Shown: positions 9,818 to 19,305, counted from the stretch's first letter. The stretch: 21,529 nucleotides of DNA from Larix sibirica (GCA_004151065.3 NWUY0300009610.1:22997-44525); one strand, 5' to 3'. Numbers and translations: made by a program. Notes: a model not told the origin generated them from the sequence alone.

Positions 9818-10323
9818 TGTTATGACTCTCCCTAGGGGTGTAATGGGGTTCCAAGGGCCCATCATTAGAGTAACAATGGATGCCATTTATTGTAAATTTG
9901 ATTAAGTTTACCATGTTTGTTATTATTAAATAAGGCCCACTATGGTATTTATTAGTGAGTAAATGTAAGGGGGCCTCATTAAAGAAGGTCCACTAGGTAG
10001 TTAGGAGGTTGTTATGTTTAGAGTTGTATTGTGATCTATAAACAAGGATGGAGCCCTTCTTATTAGTAGTGTCTGGAAGAATATTGTAATTGGATCTTAG
10101 CTCATAGGAGGTTTCCCCCTCNNNNNNNNNNNNNNNNNNNNAATTGGAGCATAGCTCATAGGAGGTTTCCCCCTCAAAGAGGCAAGTGAATAGGATTGAT
10201 TCCTTCCATGCAAGGATAAACTATACGACGTTGCTCTACATTAAGGGTTTTTATATTTATAAAGTGTGGAGGTTTTCTGATATATCTTTTGTGATTTCAT
10301 TTTCAAATCTAAGGTACACTACA
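9818..10323 (+). repeat. 5' LTR of the non-autonomous element
   Basis: Starts TGTTATGAC and ends CTACA, as LTRs begin with TG and end with CA. A conserved TGATCTATAAACAAGG block (TATAAA at 10037-10042) is the likely TATA box, kept in the other LTR too. It is about 58 bases longer than the 3' LTR mainly because of a 20-N gap (10122-10141) flanked by two near-identical 34-bp stretches (10088-10121 and 10142-10175), probably an assembly artefact. Confidence 0.9.
10122..10141. other. Assembly gap (20 N) flanked by a duplicated sequence
   Basis: The 34 bases before the gap and the 34 after it (aattgga-c-tagctcatagg...) match with two mismatches, while the 3' LTR has this segment once. The gap probably joins two contig ends that actually overlap. 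Confidence 0.8.
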
Positions 10324-10325
10324 AT

Positions 10326-10337
10326 TGGTGTCAAAGC
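10326..10337 (+). other. Primer binding site (tRNA-iMet type)
   Basis: TGGTGTCAAAGC matches the plant initiator-tRNA-Met primer site TGGTATCAGAGC at 10 of 12 positions. It lies two bases after the LTR end, the standard position for starting minus-strand DNA synthesis. Confidence 0.85.
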
Positions 10338-10779
10338 ACTTTTTAGGGCCAAAAACAAAGATTTTTTCCTCTCATTTTGCAGGTTTTCAAAGAGAAAAAG
10401 GAGAGCCATGACACTCTGATCCATTTATGAGTAGTTTTTGGAAGAGTTTCCAGAAATTGATTACAAATGAGAGTTCCTATAAAAAAATACATGATTTCGA
10501 AAAGAAAATCACTCAAATCAAAGTTTGGCTGAGTTATTTCCATTTGAAATCTATTATTTTTTAGGGTTTTTGGTGACAACCATAGGGAATGCATAATACA
10601 TAACCTTTGATAGGGTAATTAGATTGCAACTAGATCAATACCATTGGAGAGAGAATTTCAAGGGCTTTCATATGGCATATTATATGACATATTTCCAACC
10701 AATATCCAACACGCTACAACCCTTCCAAAATTTCGTCCTCAAACCCTCACATAATTGAAGAATGTAAAGATGGTGGAAC

Positions 10780-11154
10780 ATGCCTTGGGAGGGTATTATG
10801 TTTGTGACACATGTTTTGCAAACTATGCATGAAAATATGAAATATATGCAACAAACAATGAGTAAATTTCAAGAGGATTTTTTTAAATTTAAGGAGGTTT
10901 TTTTTAAATTGAAGAAGGCTTGTGTTACTGATCTCACATATTCTTTCAGCATTGAAGAGTATAACCAAGAAAGGCATGCATGGTATGATTTATAAGATGC
11001 AACTGAAGATTGGTACATGGATATTTGTAATTTTTGGGAAGACTACTTCCATCTTTTTGACGAATCTTCTCCATCATATGGAGAGAAACTTGTGGAGGAA
11101 AGACAACATAGAGTGGTTCCTACCGATTCCAGTTTGCTTCTTCTACATTGGTAG
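10780..11154 (+). pseudogene. Possible gag-like ORF inside the LTR element, one internal stop
   Basis: One reading frame runs from ATG at 10780 to TAG at 11152-11154 with a single in-frame TAA at 10993-10995, about 124 codons in all. The first half is helix-prone with Phe/Lys heptad-like spacing (KFQEDFFKFKEVFFKLKKA); the second half is acidic and aromatic (DWYMDICNFWEDYFHLFDES). No zinc knuckle or known gag domain is visible. Sitting between PBS and PPT it may be a remnant of gag or a short protein of the non-autonomous family; it could also be chance. A copy of the family without the stop would settle this. Confidence 0.4.
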
Positions 11155-11360
11155 AGTTCCTTTTATATCCATCCTTTTAGTAGTCTACAAAGGATCTATT
11201 TGTTGTGGATGTTTATACTTATTTAGATCCACATGACCATCATGGGCATGTGGAGAAACACTCAAGGGATTCCGGAGCTTAGGAGTAATCGATGGGGTGT
11301 CAATTGGAGCACATGGACATTGGACCTAAGTTTATGGCTAAGTACCTTGGACTACTTCAC

Positions 11361-11504
11361 CATGGTCGTTACCACTTGTACATGGGACCCATGCTTAAGA
11401 TGGAGCTTGTTGCACTAAGTCAGTATGGTGGCTAACACTTGTGCATGGGACCCTAGTTCCTTAACCTACTTTAGCATAGAGGTCAACATTTGTCCATGGG
11501 ACCC
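11361..11504 (+). repeat. Three ~30-bp direct repeats before the polypurine tract
   Basis: The block (ATGGT--TAACACTTGT-CATGGGACCC) occurs three times, ending with CATGGGACCC at 11390, 11453 and 11504. A weaker fourth relative may lie near 11300. They sit inside the LTR element 60-200 bases upstream of its 3' LTR. Role unknown; RNA packaging or a structural element is possible but not shown. Confidence 0.75.
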
Positions 11505-11558
11505 TGGTTTATGGTCGTACATTTTCACATCAAGAGTTAAGGACAATGCTTTCCTAAC

Positions 11559-11568
11559 GGGGGAAAAG
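11559..11568 (+). other. Polypurine tract
   Basis: GGGGGAAAAG lies directly against the 3' LTR, where a purine tract primes plus-strand synthesis in LTR elements. Placement and composition both fit. Confidence 0.85.
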
Positions 11569-12016
11569 TATTATGACCCTCCCTATTGGTGTAATGTGGG
11601 GTTGAAGGGCGGGCCTCTTAGAGTAATCGTGGATGTTATTTAGTGTAAAGTGGACTAGATCCACTATGTTATTACTGAAGAAGGCCCACTATGGTAGTTA
11701 TTAGTGAATAAATGTAATGGGGCATCATTAAAGAAGGTCCACTAAATAGTTAGGAGGTTGTTATGGTTAGACTTGTATTGTGATCTATAAACAAGGACAA
11801 AGTCCTTATAAGTCACGCTTAAAAGAATAATGTAATTGAAACTCAGCTCATAGGAAGTTGTCCCCTTGAAGAGGCAAGTGAACATAAATGGATTCCTTCC
11901 ATAAAACGGTCAACCGTATGGTGTCACCTTACCTTAAGGGTTTTTATATTAATAAAATGTGTAGGATTTCTGATATCTCTTTTGTGATTTCACTTTCAAA
12001 TCTAAGGTACACTACA
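11569..12016 (+). repeat. 3' LTR of the non-autonomous element
   Basis: Aligns end to end with the 5' LTR, sharing blocks such as AAGGCCCACTATGGTA, TTAGGAGGTTGTTATG, TGATCTATAAACAAGG and TCTAAGGTACACTACA. It begins TATTATG, so the usual terminal TG has mutated to TA; its end CTACA is intact and abuts the AAGGT target duplication. Confidence 0.9.
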
Positions 12017-12317
12017 AAGGTAACCTAACACCAAAATTCCACTAGAAAGAAGGCAACATTGTGGCTACTCTAGGGTCAATGAGAAAAATTCAAACAAGTT
12101 AAATAATTTACACCTTATTATATCCAAGATAAAGTATTTATTAAATATGGCTTCATTCAAATCAATTTGTAAAATAAATGTATATTTAAATAGTACTAAA
12201 GGTATAGTAAGTAAAATATTAAGTTCACAGAATAAAACCATTAAAGCACAAAAAAGCATTGAAAAAATATTTCAAATACATAAAATATAATAATACTACT
12301 ATTAATTTCACATACAT

Positions 12318-12565
12318 TGAAAGACATCATATTCATCATCATCAATTATATTTTATTGTTATAGATTTCTCTATTTTACCCTATTTAAAATGAATACTTT
12401 CTTAGTTATGAAAGAGAGTTTGTACAATTTTACTCTATAATATATGTGTAGTTCTATCAAACATCATATTCATTATTTATCAACTATATTGTATTTTTAT
12501 AAATGTCTTCCTTATTCTCTTTAAATTGAACATTTTCTTAATCATTAAAGATGTAGTTCATAACA
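12318..12565 (+). repeat. ~100-bp dispersed module, copies 2 and 3 in tandem
   Basis: Copy 2 (12318-12416) and copy 3 (12455-12553) are diverged relatives of 8560-8655, sharing tatcaaacatcatattcat, aactatatt, atttctctatttta and attttcttagttat. Each is followed within 10-12 bases by an ...ACA end (12426 and 12565). They lie on the other side of the inserted LTR element from copy 1, so an older element may enclose it. Confidence 0.5.
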
Positions 12566-13028
12566 ATTTGACATGCCATTTAAATTAATTTATATTTGAC
12601 ATGTATATTCTCATTATTAATATTATTGAAAATGAAACTGCAATTGATATCCATTTCTCAACATATCATGTTAACAATAGTATGCTTAAATGCTCACATA
12701 TATTTATGTTCCTTTATCCTCCCGATAGTTATTTCCTTTGCTCTACCTACAATTTTTATTCTTAATAAATTCTTCTACTTAATAACTAATGTTGAACACA
12801 ATTCTTTTTCTTTATAAGTTCTTTTACTTAATGACTAATGTTGAACAAATATAACATTTAAATATAGCTTGTTATACACTACACCTCTTCCACAATTCTT
12901 CTCATTATTTTAAGCAAAAGTAAAGACAAAACCATGTACAATGAGATGTTTACAATAAATCATATTGAATAAATGATGCACATACAATAGTTTTCAATAT
13001 AAGTTGTGCTTTACTTACATTGTTAATA
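12566..13028. other. AT-rich DNA, nothing recognised
   Basis: Low-complexity AT-rich sequence. A short direct repeat (aataactaatgttgaacaca/aatgactaatgttgaacaaa) occurs near 12781 and 12830. No coding signal. Confidence 0.4.
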
Positions 13029-13440
13029 AAAAACCACTTTTAACCATAACATTCAAATACAATATATTAATCATTTTGTAAATACATATACATTGTTAGC
13101 ATGCTTAATTGTAACAAACAAGCTTAGTAAAAGTCATTAATGATATGTGACCTTCTAGTTAAAATTGCGCTTTAGAAAATTATAAGTTTGAAAAAAAGCA
13201 TTTGTGATTTGTTGGAAATTTTGTCTTGTTTGTGCAAAAACCACTTTTAGCCAAACATTCAAATACAATATATTAATCATTTTGTAAATACATATACATT
13301 ATTAGCATGCTTAATTGTAACAAACAAGCTTAGTAACAATCATTAATGATATGTGATCTTCTAGTTAAAATTGCGCTTTAGAAAATTATAAGTTAAAAAA
13401 AAAGCATTTGTGATTTGTTGGAAATTGTCTTGTTTGTGCA
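13029..13440. repeat. ~206-bp tandem duplication
   Basis: Copy 1 (13029-13235) and copy 2 (13236-13440) start at the same aaaaccactttta block, with anchor ccac at 13034 and 13241, and end at the same tgtttgtgca. They differ only at scattered substitutions and small indels, so the duplication is much younger than most repeats here. The unit resembles no transposon terminus I know. Confidence 0.92.
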
Positions 13441-14530
13441 ATAAAACCTTCTATCTATGCATCCATCTAGGATTTTAAAGATAGGGATGTAAGATGAGCC
13501 ATGTGGGATGGTGAGGAGTAATGCACACTTAAAAGAGAACTCACCAATTTATATATATAGTCTTGTATCATGTCAACTACTTAATAAAATATTACTTATG
13601 CATGTGTGTTTATGTATGTATCAACATAAAAATAAAAGGCTTTGCCAAATTATTATTACATTTTTTTTTATGAATAGTCATATTATAATTCAATAACGAG
13701 ATTTATTATACCAAATAGTTATACAAACATGACTAAATACATTTACCACTAATAGATGGATGTTGTTATGTAGAACCATCTATAATAAATCCTTAAATAA
13801 AGATGAAATTATCCATTTATCAAAAGAAAGATAAAACATATAAGGATAGATTGTCACTTTGATCAACCTAGCCTTTATTGTCTAAGTACACTTTCTGAAT
13901 ATGGCATGTTTAGCATACATGTGCATTACATTAGTTTATTTATTTATAAACACAAATAAGCTTATAAGGTCGCATTTCCTTTATGTTCATCAGGTCTCAT
14001 ACCTTGTCTTTTCACCTTTGCTTTGGTATTTTATACCAATATTTTCACATATATTTGGGAAAATTCTATATAATAAGTTCCTAAAAATAAATTTTGCATC
14101 TTTTGACAAATTGGGTCTTAACAATTACACACAAGGTTTAAGTGAACATTATTCCATGAGAAAAAAATGACTATCTTTTGTACTTTTTTCAAAAATTACA
14201 ATCCCAATTATTTTGGTAAATTTAGATGATCCCCCCCCTTTTTAAGTTATATTTTATTTTTTGGCACTGCTTGGGGTAAGTAAAACAGATTTGACTTTGT
14301 TCCCATTGCATACCCATGAGTAGAAACACCAAACTTGAAGCTTAGGGTAGTAATCCGTGGTAGAAGATCCAAATGATAACCCACTTTTTTATCAATTCTA
14401 AACTATAGCTGGCCTAGATATTGACTACAACAACACTATACTGTACAAGGATAAACCTTGAGTTGTACTTTAAATTTACTTAGTTGAAAAAAAATGAGTT
14501 TTATTTTTTTTGTTTTCAAAATTTAGGGAT
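13441..14530. other. AT-rich non-coding stretch
   Basis: No supported gene. Short ORFs here are Phe/Leu/Tyr/Ile-rich, as expected from AT-rich DNA. A run of eight C at 14231-14238 is the only compositional oddity. Confidence 0.45.
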
Positions 14531-14998
14531 AAAAGCTACACAACTACTACTCAAATCTAAAGTCTCACCTTATGGTAGTGACAACCTATATAGGGAGAAG
14601 CCTTCTCAAAGTAACGAATTATGAAAATAAATTTTTAAAAAGAAAAAGAACCTTCTTAATTGAGTAATAAAAGCGACACAACTACTACTAAAATCTATAG
14701 CCTTTTAACTTCATTGAGAGATGTCAAGCATATAAAAGCTACACAACTACTACTAAAATCTATAGCCTTTTAACTTCATTGAGAGATGCATATTTATCGT
14801 GTAACTTCATTAAAAATCTATAGCCTTTTAACTTCATTGAGCGATGCATATTTATTGTGTAACTTGATTAAAAATCTATAGCCTTTTAACTTCATTGAGA
14901 GATGTCAAGCATATAAAAACTACACAACTACTACTAAAATCTATAGCCTTTTAACTTCATTGAGAGATGCATATTTATAATGTAACTTCATTAAAGAA
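14531..14998. repeat. Composite tandem array of 65-bp and 58-bp units
   Basis: A common core (aaaatctatagccttttaac then ttcattgag-gatg) begins at 14690, 14755, 14813, 14871 and 14936. Steps are 65, 58, 58 and 65. Between cores two different linkers are used. Linker A (gtcaagcatataaaa-ctac then acaactactact) gives 65-bp units; linker B (gcatatttat--tgtaactt-atta) gives 58-bp units. The order is A, B, B, A, then a terminal B. Two more linker-A tails lie upstream at 14531-14551 and 14669-14689. Confidence 0.9.
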
Positions 14999-16900
14999 AA
15001 ATGAACTGAATCCCAAAAAATAAATTAAAAAATTATTACAACCTACTTTTAAAATAAAAGCTTCCTTCTCAAAAGCTGAAGTACCCTATTTAATAGTTTA
15101 GAAAAACATACGTTGTATGCATCATCATCTTTTAAGTATTGCACTGGCACTAAGAGATTCTCCACCATTTTCTTGAAATTCACAATTACTTGTAAATACA
15201 AACAAGTTAAAACCCGGTACTCAATTTGTAATCAGTACTCATTACTCAATCACGTGCTTAAACAGATTTAGTGAGGTTTCACACCCTTTTCTTGGAATTC
15301 AACAATGGTTCGATTAATCAGTACACAATTATTTGCTTAAAATGTTTCAATAGTCTCCTCTCTCTCTTGTATTACATAGAAATAGGAAATAAAACATCAC
15401 CATGCTCAGTGTCAATTATGGTCTATAATTGACCATATCAACTTTGCTGAATTAAACAAAATTTGAGATAAAGAGGAAACAACGCCTACTTAAATTGCCT
15501 AGAAAACTAAGTAAAGCTTATCAAAACCTAATTTTGAATAAGAGATAAGCACAAGTCTAGCTACTGAATAGCTAAATCCACCATTAAATTACATTAAAGA
15601 ACATATCCCGACTTTTATTTTATTTTATTTATATTTTGTGTGAAAAAGCATATCCTAACTGCTTTTTCTATATTTTGGGGTTATATTTTTTTCCTAGAAA
15701 GTGATATGCTACGTACAACGACATAAGATGATCAGCTATTAAAACTGTCAACTACCATCAAGATGGGGCATCCAACATCCATGGGTGCCGTAACATTCAA
15801 ACTAATTATTTTGTACTCTATATACATCAGCAAACATACAAATGAAAACAATAATAAAGGAACTTTGTTTGAGCATTGTCAATAGTTGCAATTTCATTTG
15901 GTACAACCAATACTGCGAGTGTATATATATAGAGTTGAAAGATTTTGTTTCGCACATATCTTTGTTAAACATCTCATCATTGCCTTACCATCTGTGCAAT
16001 CACTGGAAAATAAAGTTTATCTTGAAAGGGCATTAATATCTAATTCATTAATCATTATTTTATAGTACTCGACTTATGTGTAAGGCACCTATTCACAACA
16101 AGATCTCTATTGCATAGAAAATGTTTGAAATTAATTGACAAACAACGGTTGGCTGTTTGATGTTTTGCCAATGAGTTTAGCTGAGCACAGATTCGCTTGT
16201 TTCAATTCATAAAAATCAGCTACTTTTATTTAAAACTATGGGTTAGAAATATTGCCATCAAATTGTTATCTTATTATTCCACAAACATTCTTGTATCTAG
16301 AATCACTCTCAGCTATGTTTGAATTTTGAAACGATGTTCTATCTTATAGATTGGAAGAACGTGTTCTTGTGGCATTCATTACGCCAATCTCACTCCAAAA
16401 ATGTGGGAAACGAGTAAAACCATTATCCACTCCAAAGGGAATATCTGCATGATATGGGACAGGCATGCAGTTGTACAACTAAAGGCAGCAATAATCACAA
16501 CTAAAAATTTAGGAAGTTAAACACCTAGAGAGGCTACTGTTTCAAAATTTACACAAGATAGGAAAACTTCGAGGGCCATACGAGAAAGAGACGTTTTTTA
16601 TCTGACAATAATACTATAACTATGAAAAAAAAGACACGATCCCTCAAAACTGCATGCGTTTAAATGAAGTTAAAGAATTATGGTAGCCGAAACATGACGA
16701 TATTTATGTTCGCCAAAGGATCCACACAATAGAATGAAAGTAGAACAGTTCTTTCGAAACCTTGTATGAGATCCCAATAAAAAACAACCTATAATTATTT
16801 TTGGATGAGATATAAACAGCAAATGCAAATTCACTTTAGAGGGAAAGGCAACTGTTTGACAGGAAAATGCAACTCCAAGAATAATTTCTCATCTAATACC
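14999..16900. other. Long stretch with no gene recognised
   Basis: Mostly AT-rich. Visible structure is limited to a partial duplication around ttttcttg-aattca and aatcagtac (15160-15240 versus 15285-15325) and an inverted repeat at 15411-15433. The ORF near 15842 is short and unlike any family I know. Confidence 0.45.
15411..15433. repeat. Perfect 9-bp inverted repeat
   Basis: GTCAATTAT and ATAATTGAC surround a 5-base loop (GGTCT). A second nested palindrome, ATGGTC/GACCAT, overlaps it, so two alternative hairpins are possible. No function can be assigned. Confidence 0.55.
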
Positions 16901-17330
16901 ATGCTGGCAAAAAAGTTAGAAATTACAGCACAGTAAGAAAACGCACTTGTCACAAATTCCATTCAGCGCTGATGAGCAGCAAGACAAAATTGAATCCCTT
17001 TAGATAATTACAATTTGTGATTAGTGTCTTTTGGTACAAAGAGAACAATTTATCCTACAAGACTGATGGAATTGAGCCATCGGAAACTGTTTGCCCTTTC
17101 GTCAGAAACAAAGAAGAAAAGCGGGATTACAAGAGCCAAGAACTATACAAAGAATAAAGAATATGATAGCCAATGGTGGAAGGATTCCTACGAAGTATAA
17201 CAAGTTATGATTCTGGGGTGCCCCTCATGTCAAAAGCAAGAGTTTGTACAGTTGAAGGATTGACACGCAACTGTACAATGTTAACACTGTACCCTTTCCA
17301 CAAAAGAAAATCAATGGTTGTACTGAAATT
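16901..17330 (-). other. Probable 3' UTR and downstream DNA of the exon at 17331-17645
   Basis: Follows the TAG stop on the minus strand. No clear AATAAA was found on that strand within the first 400 bases, so the transcript end cannot be placed. Plant genes often use looser poly(A) signals. Confidence 0.35.
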
Positions 17331-17645
17331 CTACAAGTTTGCAGTTTGTGTATTGTTCATGTCTGAGGGAGGTTTTACTATACTCTTGGTAGGATCAACA
17401 ATCAGCATGGACTCCAATGCACGCTTAACAAAAGAACTCTGTGTAGCAATCTCCTCGAGTATAATAGATTTTGCATACTTACATGCTTGCTCATCAGAAA
17501 AAGCAAGAATCCACTTTCCATCAGGCACCCGATATGTCCTGTATCTGCTGCTATTCATTCCAACTATTTGAGAGTCCAAGGAGGCCATGTCATCTGCCCG
17601 AATTCGCAGGTGTAGCCATCTTTGATGGTTTTCATCTATTTTGGG
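17331..17645 (-). CDS. Terminal coding exon, possibly CLEC16A/GFS9(TT9)-like C-terminus
   Basis: Minus-strand exon of 104 codons with a strong splice acceptor: a pyrimidine-rich tract (ttcttctttcttctctgtt) and AG at 17646-17647, with a branch-point-like CTGATAA just upstream. It reads in phase from PKIDENHQRWLHLRIRADD through SSRYRTYRVPDGKWILAFSD, EQACKYAKSIILEEI and VKRALESMLIVD to TAG at 17331. Composition is balanced and there is no internal stop, unlike everything else in the window. The pattern (RWLHLRIR, W-LAF-D, then a helix with C-x2-A and EEI) resembles the end of a PH-like fold. My best recollection is the plant CLEC16A homologue GFS9/TT9, a Golgi/endosome protein for vacuolar transport. 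That family call is tentative; the exon call is firm. No upstream exon was found, so the intron must run beyond the recognisable sequence. Confidence 0.75.
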   Translation of the reverse strand, partial: PKIDENHQRWLHLRIRADDMASLDSQIVGMNSSRYRTYRVPDGKWILAFSDEQACKYAKSIILEEIATQSSFVKRALESMLIVDPTKSIVKPPSDMNNTQTANL

Positions 17646-17697
17646 CTGTTAACAGAGAAGAAAGAAGAATTATCAGAGCTAATATGTGGCACAACAA

Positions 17698-17891
17698 AAT
17701 CTTGGACATCTCTTTTGAAATAATGTCAGTGAAAGCTCATTAACACAGTGGTGCTTGTATTTAATAGCATGAAGAAAACTATTATATTCTCTTGAAATGG
17801 CATAATCTTTCAAGAATCAATTAAGAATCCATTAGCTCAAATTGAGGACATTGCAACTGATACTAAATGAAAACTGTATTATACTATATTT
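17698..17891. repeat. 194-bp direct repeat, copy 1
   Basis: Nearly identical to 18431-18624, from aatct-tgacatctc to attatactatattt. It lies in the intron just upstream of the exon at 17331-17645. The border sequences differ abruptly outside the shared 194 bases. No TG/CA ends or inverted termini are evident. Confidence 0.93.
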
Positions 17892-18090
17892 ATAATTTGA
17901 GGTGTTTAATGCTTCCCTGTTTTATGGTTTTTTCTTATAAGGTGGATTGTTATTTGATATATATTATGACAATGATGCTGACAATGATGGTTATTAACTT
18001 ACAATGAGACCAAATTTAGTCTATCAAACTTTAAGAAAGGTGAGGAATTACTTTGTTTGCTTTAGAAATTTATTTGTGCTCACAAATCTT

Positions 18091-18425
18091 TTAGAGAAGT
18101 ATTCCTAGATCCCTATAGTTTTGATGAGTTAAAAGTTTAGGAAGATCGGTATTGTAACTACTATGTTGAAATTGCAATCTAATGTTATTGTACGTGGGAC
18201 ATTCCAGGAGAAAGTGATTTTCATCTTCAACCCTCTTAGTGTCACAAAGATGACAAATTCTTTCATCCCANTTCATCTTCAACACTCTTAGTGTCACAAA
18301 GATGACAAATTCTTTCATCCCACAACATTTTACGAATTGTCCAATGCCTTGTTTCACCGGAGCTCATGAGAGTTTGTTCTAATTTTAGTGATTTCGGTTT
18401 TCTTCTTTATGCTAGTTAAAACAAA
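18091..18425 (-). pseudogene. LINE ORF2 C-terminal zinc-binding fragment
   Basis: The minus strand reads EITKIRTNSHELR, then after a one-base frameshift ETRHWTIRKMLWDERICHLC, then DTKRVEDENHFLLECPTYN and a short tail ending near 18091. This is the C-terminal zinc-binding segment of a non-LTR reverse-transcriptase polyprotein (C-x2-C ... H-x4-C). The VEDExHFLLxCPxY signature is distinct from the plant L1-type remnant at 6960-8047, so this belongs to a different LINE lineage. An N at 18271, with a 51-bp duplication on both sides, interrupts it. The copy is short and dead. Confidence 0.75.
18220..18322. other. Single-N gap flanked by a 51-bp duplication
   Basis: 18220-18270 and 18272-18322 match with one mismatch on either side of the N at 18271. 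Removing one copy restores a continuous LINE reading frame. Like the 10122-10141 gap, this is most likely an unmerged contig overlap. Confidence 0.85.
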
Positions 18426-18430
18426 GAGAT

Positions 18431-18624
18431 AATCTTTGACATCTCTCTTGAAATAATGTCAGTGAAAGCTCATTAACACACTGGTGCTTGTATTTAATAG
18501 CATGAAGAAAACTACTATAGTCTTTTGAAATGGCAGAATCTTTCAAGAATCAATTAAGAATCCATTAGCTCAAATTGAGGGCATTGCAACTGATACTTAA
18601 TGAAAACTGTATTATACTATATTT
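18431..18624. repeat. 194-bp direct repeat, copy 2
   Basis: Partner of 17698-17891, same orientation, same length, with scattered differences only. The two copies bracket 539 bases that hold the LINE fragment. Confidence 0.93.
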
Positions 18625-19044
18625 TTCTAATGGAACAGTTGAATTGCTCACATGAAAATATAGAACAAGAAAGGAAGACCTTACAACACAAAAATATATG
18701 AATGAAGAAAAAGAACCAAATAAAGACTCAAGAGGCTCCATATAGTCAGTTTACGAAGAAAGAATTATCAAGATAGATCATCCACTTCGACTCATTATTT
18801 GTGGAGCTAATGGAGGAGTGACACTGAGAAAGAGAATTGTATTCCCATTTTGGTGGTTTTGATCATCATCAAATTAGAGAAAGAGATAAGGAACTCAAAG
18901 AATGCTACCCTATCCTAACCTAAAGAGAGAAATTAAAACAATACACAAAAAAATAACTTCCAGGGATACCAAAAACCAGTTAATGGGATTGGAAAATTTG
19001 CAAACATATAATAGTAAAGAACTAAAAAAGATGTGGAGATAAAT
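18625..19044. other. Non-coding stretch, no gene recognised
   Basis: Purine-rich and A-rich sequence with many stops in all frames. It may be part of the intron upstream of the exon at 17331-17645. Confidence 0.4.
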
Positions 19045-19305
19045 TGTTATGAAGATAAAATAGGAAATATTATATTATTTAATTATATTTAATATTAATA
19101 TTATTAGGAAAATGTGCCTATGTAAAGATGCAACCTAATACAAAAGGTTACCTTAATAGCCTATAAAGGCCAAGGCCATTTTCTCATTGTAATCATCATA
19201 TTTCTATTCAATACAATATATTATATATATACAAAAAAGGTCACCTTAAATGCCTATAAAGGCCAAGGCCATTTTCTCATTGTAATCATCATATTTCTAT
19301 TCAAT

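Larger units (their letters stand above)
9813..12021 (+). mobile_element. Non-autonomous LTR retrotransposon with target duplication
   Basis: A structurally complete small LTR element. It is bounded by AAGGT target-site duplications (9813-9817 and 12017-12021) and has two related LTRs (9818-10323 and 11569-12016), a primer site two bases after the left LTR, and a purine tract directly before the right LTR. The internal part is only about 1.25 kb and encodes no recognisable protease, integrase or reverse transcriptase. It must have depended on enzymes from another element, as TRIM or LARD elements do. The LTRs differ by eye at something like one position in five or six, so the insertion is old, yet the duplication is still exact. 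Orientation is plus, from the PBS/PPT order. Confidence 0.92.

Noticed and set aside
10343-10594. Minus-strand 83-codon ORF just after the primer site
   Set aside because: Antisense to the leader of the LTR element, no motif, and AT-rich composition.
13501-14170. Short membrane-protein-like ORFs (Phe/Leu/Ile-rich)
   Set aside because: Such composition follows from AT-rich DNA; there is no sign of splice sites or conserved motifs.
17173-17571. 132-codon plus-strand ORF, the longest in the window
   Set aside because: It lies antisense to the exon at 17331-17645, which has a proper splice acceptor and a balanced, conserved-looking protein. The plus-strand translation has no recognisable motif.
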